A DNA stretch of 64,000 nt from Pocillopora verrucosa (Eukaryota > Cnidaria > Anthozoa > Scleractinia > Pocilloporidae), in contig NC_089319.1 in the NCBI RefSeq assembly GCF_036669915.1, forward strand, positions 13,143,471 to 13,207,470, in the 5' to 3' direction. Made by a program: the position numbers and the translations under genes. Each line of letters opens with the position of its first letter. Position 1 is the stretch's first letter. Of this stretch, positions 23,335-35,400 are shown piece by piece. Below the pieces are notes generated by a model, which did not search any database, had not been told where the DNA came from, and was given only the letters and a program-made list of their open reading frames with translations.

Positions 23335-26300
23335 TTAAAGGAAGTTTATCCCAACACCAACTTGAATTCCATGGTTAACACTGAAGAAAAAAAACAATGA
23401 TAAAACTATTGGTATTTCATTAATTTTTGCCATTTTCAACAAACTGAAGAGGAAATTGATTTATTCTGTGTCTAGCTACATCATCGTGAGTTGTCACTAT
23501 CAGTCAAACCTTTCAAAAGTTCTTTTTAAGAGTTTTGTTTCAGTACAGCACGTTATGTCTTCTTGTTTCATTATCTTTGCTTTTTCTATATTCTTCTCCA
23601 AGTTTCAAAATAACGTTCCCATGCTTCAAATGAATTATGAACTCTATATATTGCATAACACATCATCTAGCCATTTTTTCATCAAATCTTGTAGGCCTTA
23701 AGTCGTTTAATGTAACGTCATCTCACCTGTCTGTATTTTGTGCTGCGATAGGAAAACAGTAATTTAACTCCACCCGAGCAATTCCAAGCATGAAAACCAG
23801 CCCAGCTCCACAGGACCACCGGATCTTTTCTCTTAACGAATTAAATCTGCTTCTCCACGGAAGATCTGAAAAAGACAGGTCTTTGTTGAGGTGTTCAAGT
23901 TTGAAAAAGTAACAATTAAAACCCCCTCCCCTTTTCCCCCAAGAAAATACACCATTCACAAAATTGTTCTTTCATATACTTGACAGTAGCATACACTTAT
24001 CACACAATGATATCAAGTCCTAATTCAATCTGGCACTGTTCTAAGTTTTTAAGTATCAGTAAATTAATGGTACCTGTATAAATCTCGTCAAACTTACAGG
24101 CGGTGGTGTTTTGGGAATTCAATGACAGACAATTACAGAATTCGGTATTTACAAAGAGGCGAGAATTATCAAGGCCTTGTTTTTTTTTTTATCCACCTAA
24201 ATCTTCGGCTTCAGCAAACCTCAGTCTTTAAAGTTCTCGCTATCGCGTTCAAACTTTCATCCCAAATTCAGATTTTTTAGCTACTTGGACAAATCCCTTG
24301 CAAATATCGCGACCTTCATAGGATTGTTAAAGTTTAAGTTTAAGTTTAACTCTAGTCATACTTGTGTCAAGTGTAATCAGATTTCCAGTGTTGACAAATA
24401 AGTGTGTTTTGATTCTGTCGCCCAGACCACCTCGTCCTGGTCTGAACGGCAAGGGCGTGTATACGTGAAGTCCTGCTGCCCAGTAAGCATCCGCTCCCAA
24501 AGAATCATCTACAAACAAACATACTGTGCATGAAGTTCCTCAAAGGATATAACGGGACTTAAAACTACACATTGGGCCTGATAAAGTTCGTGTTCCTTTT
24601 TTGAATGACAGGCGCTGATGATAGCCAACGACCGACGATGGATTAGCATCCTACCCAGCGAAGCAATACTCCTGGTGGCTTCGTATTTTGTAAAACGGGA
24701 TAACCCTACCCTTTTTTCGTACCACATCAGCTTTTGGGAATGTGATTTCATCAAACACACTATTTATCCTTCTTGTGCGATACTTACTTTCACTTCTCGG
24801 CCCAATCCCTTTTGAGTTAAATCCTCGTACGGACAGTGAACCTCCAAGGAATAACCTACGTAAAGAAAAAAAATACGTTTGCAGCATACATATTGAGTTC
24901 TAAATAATTCACCAATTTGATAATCAACTCAAATGTAACTTCACTTTTGAAAGACTTACTAAAGTAGCAAAAATTAGCCTAGGCTATAATCCGTTGCGCC
25001 GTCTATTCTAAAAAGCAAAACAACTCTAACAACAAAACAAACAAATAAACAAAAGCAAGACAACAGGCCCTTCAGTGTAAATAAGCAAGCGACAAGGTTG
25101 AGCCATCTTGCCTTCCCTTCTTCCCTTTTCTGCATAACATGATTGATTTAATGAAGGATTTTTCGTCTTGTCACGACCGTGGGACAAAGAAAAAATTCTG
25201 AGTCCCCAGGAGGAATCGAACCTCAGACCTTCGGATTTCACGCTCCGATGCCCACTGAGCCACAGAGACTCCATGGTGAGCGTGGTCTATTACGAAATTC
25301 ACATGACACGCGTCCTGCATACCGCTAGGTTCAGCAATTTCGATAGCGTCATGTTTGTAAATAGAATAAGAAAGATGCTAAATTTGGAACTATCTTTCAC
25401 TATTTCTTTACCGAGCTCAAAATTTACCATCTTTCTTCTTCTATTTACATGATCGATTTAGTCTGCCTCTTTACGAATCACATGAAGAACTTGACAACCA
25501 CATCGGATTTTCTATTCCAATTTCAGACCAAATATCGTTGGGAAAGAAATTACATATCTGTAATACTGGTCGACCTAATACTTAATTGTTGTTAGGGTAA
25601 AGTAAAGCGTTTACTGTCATTATGGACAAATGCCTTGCTGGTAAATTGCATCACAAATCAACCCTACCGATCACTTATTTTTGATGGTGTATTAAACAAT
25701 GGATGTAGACTTCCTCCTTGAAACGACCAGGATAAAATCTGCCAAGATACAAGTAAATGCAAACTCAAGGACTTGAATGAGTGTAGCAAAAATCAGGGCT
25801 GTGCTATAAAACAGCATGGGTTCTCAGGGGAAAAACTTGTGTCCTTTTGTAAATTGTGTAAATTTGTGTGTAAGAACGATTTTAACCCAAAGAGAGTGAG
25901 AAATAAGGAACAAAAATTAGTGCACAGATTTTAATCCCTTATAATTAATACTCTACTTGAAGAATTTATCTATGTATCTAGAGACTATATCTATATCTAG
26001 ATATCTTTTTCTATTTATCTACACTGCCTTATCTATGTATACAATATAAAAACTTCAACAAGCAAAATTAAAACTTCTCTCCCTCTGTAATCCAATAGCA
26101 AAGAAAGACAAAATATATACTCACCACATCTTTCAGAGGTTCTACACTTTGTTGATATTCGAAGTTGTGTTTTAAGAACATAACATCTCCACCCAAGCCT
26201 GCAAATTCCTTACACAGAGAAAATGGAAAAGAGCATATTTGACTGTCACTGATACTATTTACTTTGCATATAGGCTTGTGATTGAAATCACACAAATTAC

Positions 26301-29300
26301 AATTTTGCTTGGAAGCTACCTCCCTTTAAGCCACCGATGAGTCCTCATATTCTTAGTGGTTATTAGGGAGGTTTGTCTGTACCCTAAAAAGCATTGTATA
26401 TACATGTTTACATCAATTTTATATAGTAACTTTTTTGTAAAATCTACCTGTGCAAGCTTTATGAAGTATCCATTGGTTGGAAGTGCAATATGGTTTCTTT
26501 TGTCCATTATTACAGTGTGCTGAAAATGTACCACAGACACATAGTCTAATAAGTAGTTAAAAGTGTATGCAAATCAAGTCTTGTCCTAAATACACCTCTA
26601 ACAGTTGTAAATGATGAAAAATTTAAATTTGATTTTTCACCTTAAGGGCACTCTTTATTGAATGTCCAGCCTGTTCTCGAATTGCAAAAGAAGCATTTTT
26701 TGCCAGTCCTGTCACTTCACGCCATGTTCCCTCCCAGGAAACACAGTGCTGTCCAACAATGGAGGGAAACTGAAAGAAAAAGTAGATGTTCAGACTACAT
26801 CTATGTTACATTTACCTGACAGTTCTGGGTTAAATGCATGTTAACCAAACCCTTATACTCTATTTAACAAATAGACTCTGTGTTCTCATGTGTGTGTTCA
26901 GTCATAGATCAAAGATGACATTTAAATGTGGTAAGAACAAAAAAGTGGTACACAGGGTAATGCTGAGTGTATTATTGACATACAGCATGGATAGACGCAC
27001 AATTTTAAATGGACTTTTGTTGTTTTATATGATAAAAAATAATATAGTTAATGGTGTCTTTCCTCCAATAGATTATTAATAAGGACCAGTCTGATCCATG
27101 TATAGTTCAGCTTATTATAAAAATTAAATTTACCATATAATCCATTGACAGTCCCTGTGTTGCCTCCCAGTGAGAACAAAATGGTACATCTGTGGTAGAT
27201 TTTTGAGCTGCAATTGTAAAACTATCCAATATTGCATTAACAAAGGCTCTCTTTACAATTGAATAAAACAAATTTTTGAGTTATCTTAGAAGTAAACTCA
27301 CTTTCTCCCTGGTGTTCCTGGCGTAGGCTTAATGAAAGCAAGCTATAATGATATAAAAATTTAAATCAAGATTAAGTTTCAATGGGAACTATATTGCAGT
27401 GTAAACCAATATCCATATGATGGATTCCCACAAGGTGTGGACATTCTATTTAAAAAATAAAGTATTGATTTCTCACACAGAAAATTCAAATCCTATTCCT
27501 TTGCTTCTCTTCCCTTTCCAACCCCAAATATAAAATTATATTGTTAACCACACTTGAGAATTTAAAAACTTTTACAGTTCTTCCTGTCATTCATGGTCAG
27601 TTTTTAACAATACAAATTTTTCATTTTGACCCCTTTAATACTAAGGGTGACTAGTATTTAATTTCTCCTACAATATAACCCCTAAATCAAACATGAAGGT
27701 TACAGGAACAATGGAAATGATCACCAGATACAGCAGGTTTTAATTTTTAAGCAAATTCTCCTTCTAAGAACCTGAGGAAATGTATAGAGAACAGTATGGA
27801 AAATATACAAACCAATGTTAGGGCATTGGAGAATTAAACACTCCTAGTGTTGACAAGCTTCTCACATTTGTATCACCCCTGGATCAAAGGAAGAAACCAC
27901 CCTAACTATCTTTGGTTAATGTTTATTCAATATGTGAAAGTTTTTTTTGTCTAGGAAGGTACAACTGTAGGATGTTTGGGGCTGATTACAGTGATTCTGG
28001 TAGGGGTTATATCCACATGCATCAGACCCAAACAGATTTCATAACAATCCAAATGTATCAAAAAGTTACCTGATAGGACATTCTGGTTCTTGTGCCAAAT
28101 GAAAGATCTGCCTTAACTTGCTCAGCACGACCAAACACATTATTGAGTGAACAACCAAACATCTGTAAACAAAACAGAGGCTACAGAGTTACAGAGGACT
28201 CACTGTTGGGTGAGCAAGTAACAATAAATAAATAAATAAATAATCATCATCATTATCATCATAAAATAGAAAGTCTAGATTTCTAATTTCTCTTTACAGT
28301 ATCACTGCTGAACCAAACACAAAAGTCATGAGAATTAAGGAAGAGATCATCACCTTAAGAAGCTCTTGATTGTTTAACAAATTCTATTTATGAGTATTAT
28401 GGGAAACATAGAGATCAGCACATTTATGGACACGTATATTAGACTGTAAAGAGTTTAGGATTTTAATTAGGGACAAGTCTACAGTAGATAAGCACTTGAA
28501 AAGCATCTACATGAAGACTAGTACAGGCACAAAAGTGGACAAGTAGCTATCCTTAGGCATGTAGAACATGTATGAAACAGCTCTGTCATACTGTAGTTAG
28601 CAAATCTTGTAAAAAATAGCCTCCAGCTTCATGGTTCATCATTTGTGATCTTAGTGCACTATCTCCGTTCTGTAAAACCCTCAATCCTGATTTCTTTACT
28701 GTCATCTCTCAAGCATCTTTTCCATCTTCTCAAACCAATATTATGTGGTTTGCGTTAACCACTAGGTTCTATGAATGTTGACTTTTTTTCCATTACCTGA
28801 AGCACTTTGTTTAATAAATATCAAATGGATTATTAACCTACCATATTGCCTTCATTGTTACCAATTTGAGTTCCTGTACTACTGGTAAGGAGTCTTTTTT
28901 CTTTTACATGGAATGTCACATCATACCCATTTGGGTTTATTGAGTGATCTACAAATTGACCCATAATCCAAAGTTATTTCCTCAATAATTCTCTCTCAGT
29001 TAGTTAACCAATATTATGCCTAATTGGGAAATATAAAGGGAAGTGGGACTGAAAAAAGGGACTAAATGTGAGGACAGAGGCACTGAAAAGCTCCACTGCT
29101 TCACTCTATACCTGTGCTAGCAATGACTACATGGGCCATTCAGGCTAACTGCAGCTTAGCTTGAATGTAAACACTAATGCAGTTTGAAATTCAAGTTAAA
29201 GTTTAAGTTATAGAAAACAGGGGAACTATGCATTACCTCACCAGGGTTACTGGGAATTTACAACTTTCCTGCTGATGGTAGATTATAACTTCTTTATTTA

Positions 29301-32286
29301 GCTTTACATTGAACATGCTTGCAAAACTGCTTTTCTCTTACCTTACCTGCTCCCTAGAAAGTAAAGAAAGTAATTATTGAACCACTGTGTGATGTGTGAT
29401 GTAGAATGTGTGATGTGTGATGTGTGGTGATACTGAGACAGAAGCTATTCAAGGGTTCTCATAGTTATCCACTAAACTTGCAAGCAGTTCTTGGCTTCAT
29501 TTAAGTCACAGGCATCTCCTTCATAATTGCTTGTCATGGATGAATTTGATTGTGCTCCTTCAGTCCTGCTATTGCTGCTATTTTTGTGTACTCAAGTATG
29601 CCACAGTATAACTGGGATTAACAGTCTGGTTGAGACAGTTGAGAAAGTCAAAATTGTAACACTCTTAATTCAAATATTACCTGCACTTGTATCAATGAGC
29701 ATATCAACATCATGAAACACTCCAAGACTCATCAAATCTTCTTTTGCTTCAAGCGCCAATTCCACTAGCTGCCAAATAATTCAAATCAATTAGTTTCATA
29801 TCCAATGAGTTTCAGGTCCATTCCTAGCTAAAAAGTAAGGTTGTAAGTAATAAAGACGTAAATGCCTTCAAACAGTCTGAAGTGATTCAAGGAATTTCAA
29901 AATGTTGCTTAATTTTCTTGTTCCTGCTTTTTTTAAAATGTTTGGTTCATCAAACACCCACAGCCCCAGAGCTGCCTCATACTGATCATCTTAAAGTACA
30001 AAATCCAGTAATCTATAACATTTAACTTACACAAATCCATTTTATGAATTTGAAAAGTTACATCTCAAAGTGAGAAGCTTCTCAAAGTTTTAAGTTGTGT
30101 CTGATTGCTTTATAACAAGAAGTATTACTTCACTAAAAGTTGTGGCCTTCAATAATCTCTTGATGCCAGGAATTAAAATGTCTCTCTTGGTTCTCCAGTA
30201 CCCTTCAATGTTAATCTGCTCCACAGTGGCCTGAAGAAACAAAAATATCATATAGACAAAACAGTTTAACGTATAACAAAGAGACATGCATGACTGTGTC
30301 AGACTATTTTTTTTTTTTATTATTATTATTTTGTCTTAACATGGTTTTGATCCAATACTTCTTTTGGTGGTACTTGTGAATGTAAACAAGTTTAATTTCA
30401 GCTTTCCTCACTCAATTTCAACTTCTACACTGTTTGGAATCAGATTATATGCTTTTACACAATGCACAAGCTGAAAGTTTTGCATTTGTCTAATAATGAA
30501 TAAAATCCATTTTAAACACTTCTAGAAACAAAATCTGCATAACCTTTCTGTCAAACTAACTAGTCTACGGTGCAACTACTGTAACTGGGATAATTAACAT
30601 AAAATATACAATAATTGCTATCACAGGAAAAATGCAATATCTTCATTCATTAATTTTATCATCTCTGACTGCTTTGGTTGAAGTGGCTCCAATAACAGCT
30701 GTTTCATTTTCAGTTAAAATAATTGCAAACTTACAGGTCTTGTAAGAAATTCCTTGGTTGTTTCATTAAGCTGAGAGTTACTGCCATCCTCAGTCCCATC
30801 CTTCATAATTTGAAAAATCAACATTGTTTAATACTCAGTACTAAAATTTACACATCTATGAGGAGAGAACTTGTCATCTCCAAATTTAGAATAAGCACAG
30901 TTTTTAAAAACACTTCACAGCTCATCACAAAATATCTCTGCCAGTAATAAACCCTTTACACCCCTGGGCCAATAAATAAAATTCCCTCCCTGGTCTCAGT
31001 ATATCCTCTCATAACAACTACCCTGAAATTTTGTTAAAGATCAAAGAAATTCTCTCAGGCGATCAGTTGCAATCAAAGAGCACTGGTATTGTAAGGAAGT
31101 GTCGGTGAGGTAAACAACTTATTTGTTTTGATTTTCCCAAATTTCCATCCCTGGGGATTTGTGGAATGCATGCCAGGGGCTAATTCTATCTCAGACCATT
31201 ACAATTTTGATCACTGTGACAGGTTTAATTCCACTTTCATTTACCTACTTCACAATTAAAATGTCACTTAATCAAGTATAATTAGCAGACAACAATCATA
31301 TACCTGCTATTTATAAGGAAGATGCATAGTCATAAATAAACAAAACTGTGGAAGATCAAGTAACAGCCTAAATATATTTGTACTGTAAGGAGTTGGCATT
31401 GTAGAATATCTCTTTGGCTTTTAAATTTCAAGTAACAATTTTTCTCTTCCTCTCTCCACGCACAGTGCACATGATTTCACAAATTAGCCAATCACATCAA
31501 AGATCTCTAACTTTGACATTGAAAAATTGATGTGGATATTTTTTACTTACTTTTAGTTTGTTTTTGTGGAGTTTTAGTCAGTTGTTTTTGAGCTTTTGTT
31601 CAAGTAAATTTGTTATTCTTTTTGTTTGGAATTCAAGAAGTTTTGGAGTTTTTATTTTAGCCAAATGTTGTAGTCCGTTTGACAAGTTTAATACACTACA
31701 GAGTTTGGACTCTAACCTCTTTTTTCGTGAATGGATTTTTTACAGGCATAAACATAGTTAATCTCCAGACCGCTTAGTCATGCTGACATGAGCACCGTGG
31801 ACTTTCTCGAACATGTCAACAAGTTACACAGTTATTCGGTCATACTACTTAAACAGTTCTTTTGTAAGCTTCTGGAAGGTTCCAGAACACTTTGCGAATG
31901 TATATAAGGACTCAGTTATGTTGTAGTAGTAATAGATGTTGCTGTGACAGACTGTTTAGAAACTATACCGTGAGAGCGAGCTATAGTGGAAGATTGCTAA
32001 TTTCACGAAACGTTGGAGGAAAGTGTGAGTTTGGGTCAGTGGTGAGCTAAGACATAGACTGTATTGGGCTTAAGCAAGTTCATCGATGATCAGTATCGTA
32101 CTGCCTTTAGGAGTCGCTCCTTGTTAGGAATATTACTCGTTGTTTAATAAAGTAGTTGAGTTGGCAGGATTGTAGTGTTTTTCTATCGGTTAGATTATAC
32201 CGTAACATTTATTTTCGAAAAAAAAGGCCAAGAGATGTGCAGAGGAGCAAAAGAGATAGTATACTCACCGAGCCCTCGGCAGCCAT
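23335..32286 (-). CDS. SAMM50: SAM50-like mitochondrial outer-membrane assembly protein, 16 exons
   Basis: Core subunit of the SAM complex, which folds beta-barrel proteins into the mitochondrial outer membrane. Exons: 32269..32286, 30735..30800, 30129..30230, 29681..29768, 28842..28948, 28070..28162, 27302..27342, 27134..27248, 26641..26769, 26448..26519, 26125..26208, 25668..25738, 24788..24855, 24362..24508, 23727..23865, 23335..23380. All junctions are GT-AG and phases close, giving 1386 nt and 461 residues (human about 469). The N-terminal third is the single POTRA domain (the first coding exon is only MAAEGS, then the [10 protein letters not shown] block). The rest is an Omp85 barrel, with [16 protein letters not shown] corresponding to the conserved (V/I)RGF loop-6 motif, then the [20 protein letters not shown] block and a C-terminal [11 protein letters not shown] strand. 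The gene starts 185 bp from HSPBP1 on the other strand. Introns carry an SINE and several small repeats. Confidence 0.94.
24608..24712 (+). repeat. Partial copy of the CAATACTCCTRGTGG repeat
   Basis: GGATTAGCATCCTACCCAGC followed by GCAATACTCCTGGTGG and AAACGGGATAA resembles the 3' part of the family seen at 18451..18675. It lies in a SAMM50 intron between exons 13 and 14. Confidence 0.4.
25075..25275 (-). repeat. tRNA-derived SINE in a SAMM50 intron
   Basis: The minus strand reads a tRNA-like head: A-box TGGCTCAGTGG and B-box GGTTCGATTCC. A seven-base acceptor stem is possible between GAGTCTC and GGGACTC (one G-T pair), as is a TCGGA/TCCGA anticodon stem. The head is followed directly by AGAATTTTTTCTTTGTCCCA, which carries a Pol III type T-run, and then a non-tRNA body. 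A head of this kind with a conserved GTCCCACG..CGTGACAAG body is, from memory, a common coral SINE. An intact functional tRNA gene is less likely because the anticodon loop appears to have eight bases. Confidence 0.65.
27628..27835. repeat. TTAA-rich dispersed repeat family B, copy 1 (SAMM50 intron)
   Basis: Shares ordered motifs with copies at 28297, 35072, 35990 and 62501: CCCTTTAA-type end, GACTAGTATTTAATTTCTCC, AAATTCTCCTTCTAAGAACC and GGAAATGTATAGAGAACAGT. No coding capacity. It lies between SAMM50 exons 6 and 7. Confidence 0.6.
28297..28420. repeat. Dispersed repeat family B, copy 2 (SAMM50 intron)
   Basis: Carries TATCACTGCTGAACC, CATGAGAATTAAGGAAGAGA and TTGTTTAACAAATTCTATTT, in the same order as other members. 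It lies between SAMM50 exons 5 and 6. Confidence 0.5.
29386..29430. repeat. GTGTGAT minisatellite
   Basis: Five to six imperfect copies of TGTGTGATG in a SAMM50 intron between exons 4 and 5. Confidence 0.6.
31790..32204 (+). mobile_element. Possible solo LTR in SAMM50 intron 1
   Basis: The stretch has the layout of a promoter-polyadenylation unit: a TATATAAGGA box near 31900, an AATAAAGTAG signal near 32145 and an abrupt ACCGTAACA end. This resembles a Gypsy-type LTR, but I could not define a matching TG start or a convincing target-site duplication. Boundaries are approximate. Confidence 0.3.
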
Positions 32287-32471
32287 CTTGAGGGTAAGCC
32301 TACAGTATTTTATGGTCAGAGGTAAAAGCTTTTGCACATACGATGTATTTAATCATACATGTGGTGTCTAACTCGATACTAGTTTCCAGTCCTACATATA
32401 TGAGATTGGCGAAAGTGAAATTCAGTCTGTGCGAATCTGTTTTGAATTGTTGACAGTACTTTGTTAAGGAT
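32287..32471. promoter_or_regulatory. Shared 185-bp head-to-head promoter interval, SAMM50 / HSPBP1
   Basis: Only 185 bases separate the ATG of SAMM50 (minus, 32284..32286) from the ATG of HSPBP1 (plus, 32472). No TATA box stands out. The arrangement implies one bidirectional promoter for a mitochondrial barrel-assembly gene and an Hsp70 cofactor gene. The function of the interval is inferred from geometry alone. Confidence 0.55.
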
Positions 32472-35400
32472 ATGGCCGGTCGCGAAGAAGATGAAAGAAG
32501 ATATCCACGCAACTTACAGGGAGTAATGCAGTTTGCTCTTAATCATTCAGACGATCCCACGAATTCATCTTCCAGTGCGTTCCAGGAAATGAGTAAGGAG
32601 GTACATGCTTCTAGATTTGAAGTACAAAGCCTCAGATCCTCCCACAGATCACGATCTGAAAAGCAATTCTCCCTTCTAGCTGCTTTGCATTTGATTGCAA
32701 ATTAGTTAAGAGAATTAAGTGTGATATCAAGGCAATACCCCTAAATGATAAATTCGCCTTTTCTAATCAACTGTTTTCTATTGCACTGGACAGTGTTTTG
32801 AGATTGTGAGAAGTGGCAAGTTGACCCTTCAAGATCTTATTGTTAATTCTCCCCTCTGGCTGCAGCGCATTTCCTTGTAAATTATTTACAAGAATTTGGT
32901 GTTAGATCAAGATAGAAACTTCTGTCTGATAAGTTTGAGTATACTCATACCTGTTTGTTGGATAATATATGGATATCATTGGGAGAAGTTCCTTTTTTAT
33001 CACATCTGGGAAATAAAAGGTTAAGCTTGGTTATTACTACAACATACAAGACAAACGTGAAGGGCTGTGAGCTGTATTAAACATAGGCATGAGCACCAGG
33101 AAGATCAGAACAGAAGGTTTTTCACTACTTGTGCTTAGGATCATGCATAATTGTTAAGTGAGAATGTGCTGCTACAGGCATAAGCATATATATAGAATGA
33201 CACCAACCAAGCATTGTATGGATGGTTATATACTTGTGTCTGTGTTGCTCACTCCTCACTGCTGGTTTGTCTATGCTTGTGCTTGTACTTGTCATTATGA
33301 GATGGTGACTGGAAGTATAGTGAGGTAGAGAATTAAGGTGATTTCTCCGTTTTGCACCGCACATCCTGCATTGCACATGAAAATCACGTAATTGGGGAAT
33401 GGGCTTATGTGCGTTTCGAGAACATGGTATTGTTTTTCAATCCATGGACTAAGTAAAGAGGTACGATGGTCTTTAGCTTGTGGACAAGCCCAGTGACCTA
33501 TATTGTTTATGGCATAATTTTGGTGGAAAATTTATCCCTTTTAAATTAGAAAAAATTTTAAAAAATTATTTGATGGGATAAAAGATAAAGATAAAAGTGT
33601 GCATGAAGCCCATTACTTGAGGATGCAAATTATGACTTTGAAAGAAACAACTCAAGAAACATTTTGAGTCAATGTCATTTAAATTCGTGTGATTTTCCCA
33701 CAAATTACATATTAAATTGTTCCATACACTCGAAACTTTCTACCTATCAAGTTTTTTTTCAAGTGTTACTGTAAGACCCCTGACTGGTGTTTAGTGTCAG
33801 TACAGGTATAAATGGGGTAAGTTTGGCTTATTACATCTCTTAAACAAGCATGATGACCTATCTTTTTTATTGTATTTTTAGAAACAGACATTGGTAAGGA
33901 ACATTTAAGGAAAGTTTAAAAAAATAGTTCCATAATTTTTTTTTCTGAGGAATCACCTTAAGTCAGTTATATTTGGGCCATGAAATTGTGGGTGGCCAAA
34001 TGAACAGGGTTATAAAAATAGATGAAGACTTGACAGCTGCCATCATATTTGTTGCTATGGATAGATATGCATAGTTGTCCTATGCAATTGTGGTATTGAA
34101 CATATAATTATGCACTTTCCCGAAAATTAGGCCATCTGATAGGATTAATATGCAAAAATTTCTTTGAAAACCACAAAAATAGTCATACAGACATCCTTCT
34201 CTCTGTGCCTTTATCAGTTAGAATCATTGTTTTTGTACTTTTGGTGGAGTCATGTCACTCAATAATTATGTTTTTCCTTTTAGAGAAGAGAATGGCTCCA
34301 GGAAGCATTATCATCTATAGCTGAGGACACAGATGTCAAAAGAATGATGAAATATTTACAAATTTTGGAAAAACCTTGTGACACAAATAATGCTGATGAT
34401 GACCTTGGGGAGAAGGAAGATGCATTTGAGGAATTGTCCATGATTGTTGAAGATTTAGATAATGCAAACGGTATGTACACTCCATAACAAATCAAGTGTT
34501 GAGCCATTAACCCCCAACCTATAAATTTGCATTCACTCTGGTAATAGTAATATCCTATATTTAAACATGATAGGGTTTAAAGCTTAAAGCTTGTGGGGTC
34601 CTGTAAAAATAATTACAATATGAAACTATATTAAAATAGGGATAACATTACTTACAAAATACAACTACCATGGTAAAAATTAAGAAATATTCTATAAGTT
34701 TTGAAAAAGAGAAATATTAAATGAGTTCATGTGTTTACATCTGAATAAATTGACTACAGCAATTATGGTATAGAATATTTAGAAGCATTTAAAATCACAG
34801 TAGTGCCTAGGCAGCGACTGGACCAACTGTACACTAAAATCAAGTTCCTTAAAATAAAAGTCCTTCTTTGCTTTACGATAGAAATCTGTAAACTGGCCCG
34901 TAAAATGAAACGAGACAGTGTTCCAAAAAGAGTTAAAGAGTGCAGGGATGTCACATGTATGCCTGCACAAGAAACAGAAAAAATGAAGTCAGCTCTATTA
35001 GGGAGCTTAATGTAATAACATTGGTTACAATTTGACCAAGCACTAATTTCATTTGGAACTCTTTAAACCTCAAGAGTGACCAGCATCTAATTTCTCCTCA
35101 CAGTAATTCTGCTGAATTATTCATGAATCATTTAATCCCTAAGAGTGACCAGCATCTAATTTCTCCTCACAGTAATTCTGCTGAATTATTCATGAATCAT
35201 TTAATCCCTAAGAGTGACTAGCATCTAATTTCTCCTTACGATATCACTTCAAGTATGTATGCATGTGATTCTAAAGCTCAAACAAACAAACATGAGGTCA
35301 CACAATACTCAGTAACACCTTCAATAATGATATTCATTTGTAACATGTTTTTGAAACAAGTATACTGAGTATTATTCTCTGTGAGAAAATGTCATGCTAC

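Noticed and set aside
25026..25274. 82-codon minus-strand frame
   Set aside because: It is a translation of the tRNA-derived SINE.
25202..25275. Functional tRNA gene on the minus strand
   Set aside because: A- and B-boxes and an acceptor stem are present, but the anticodon loop appears one base too long and a SINE-type body follows, so it is called a tRNA-derived SINE.
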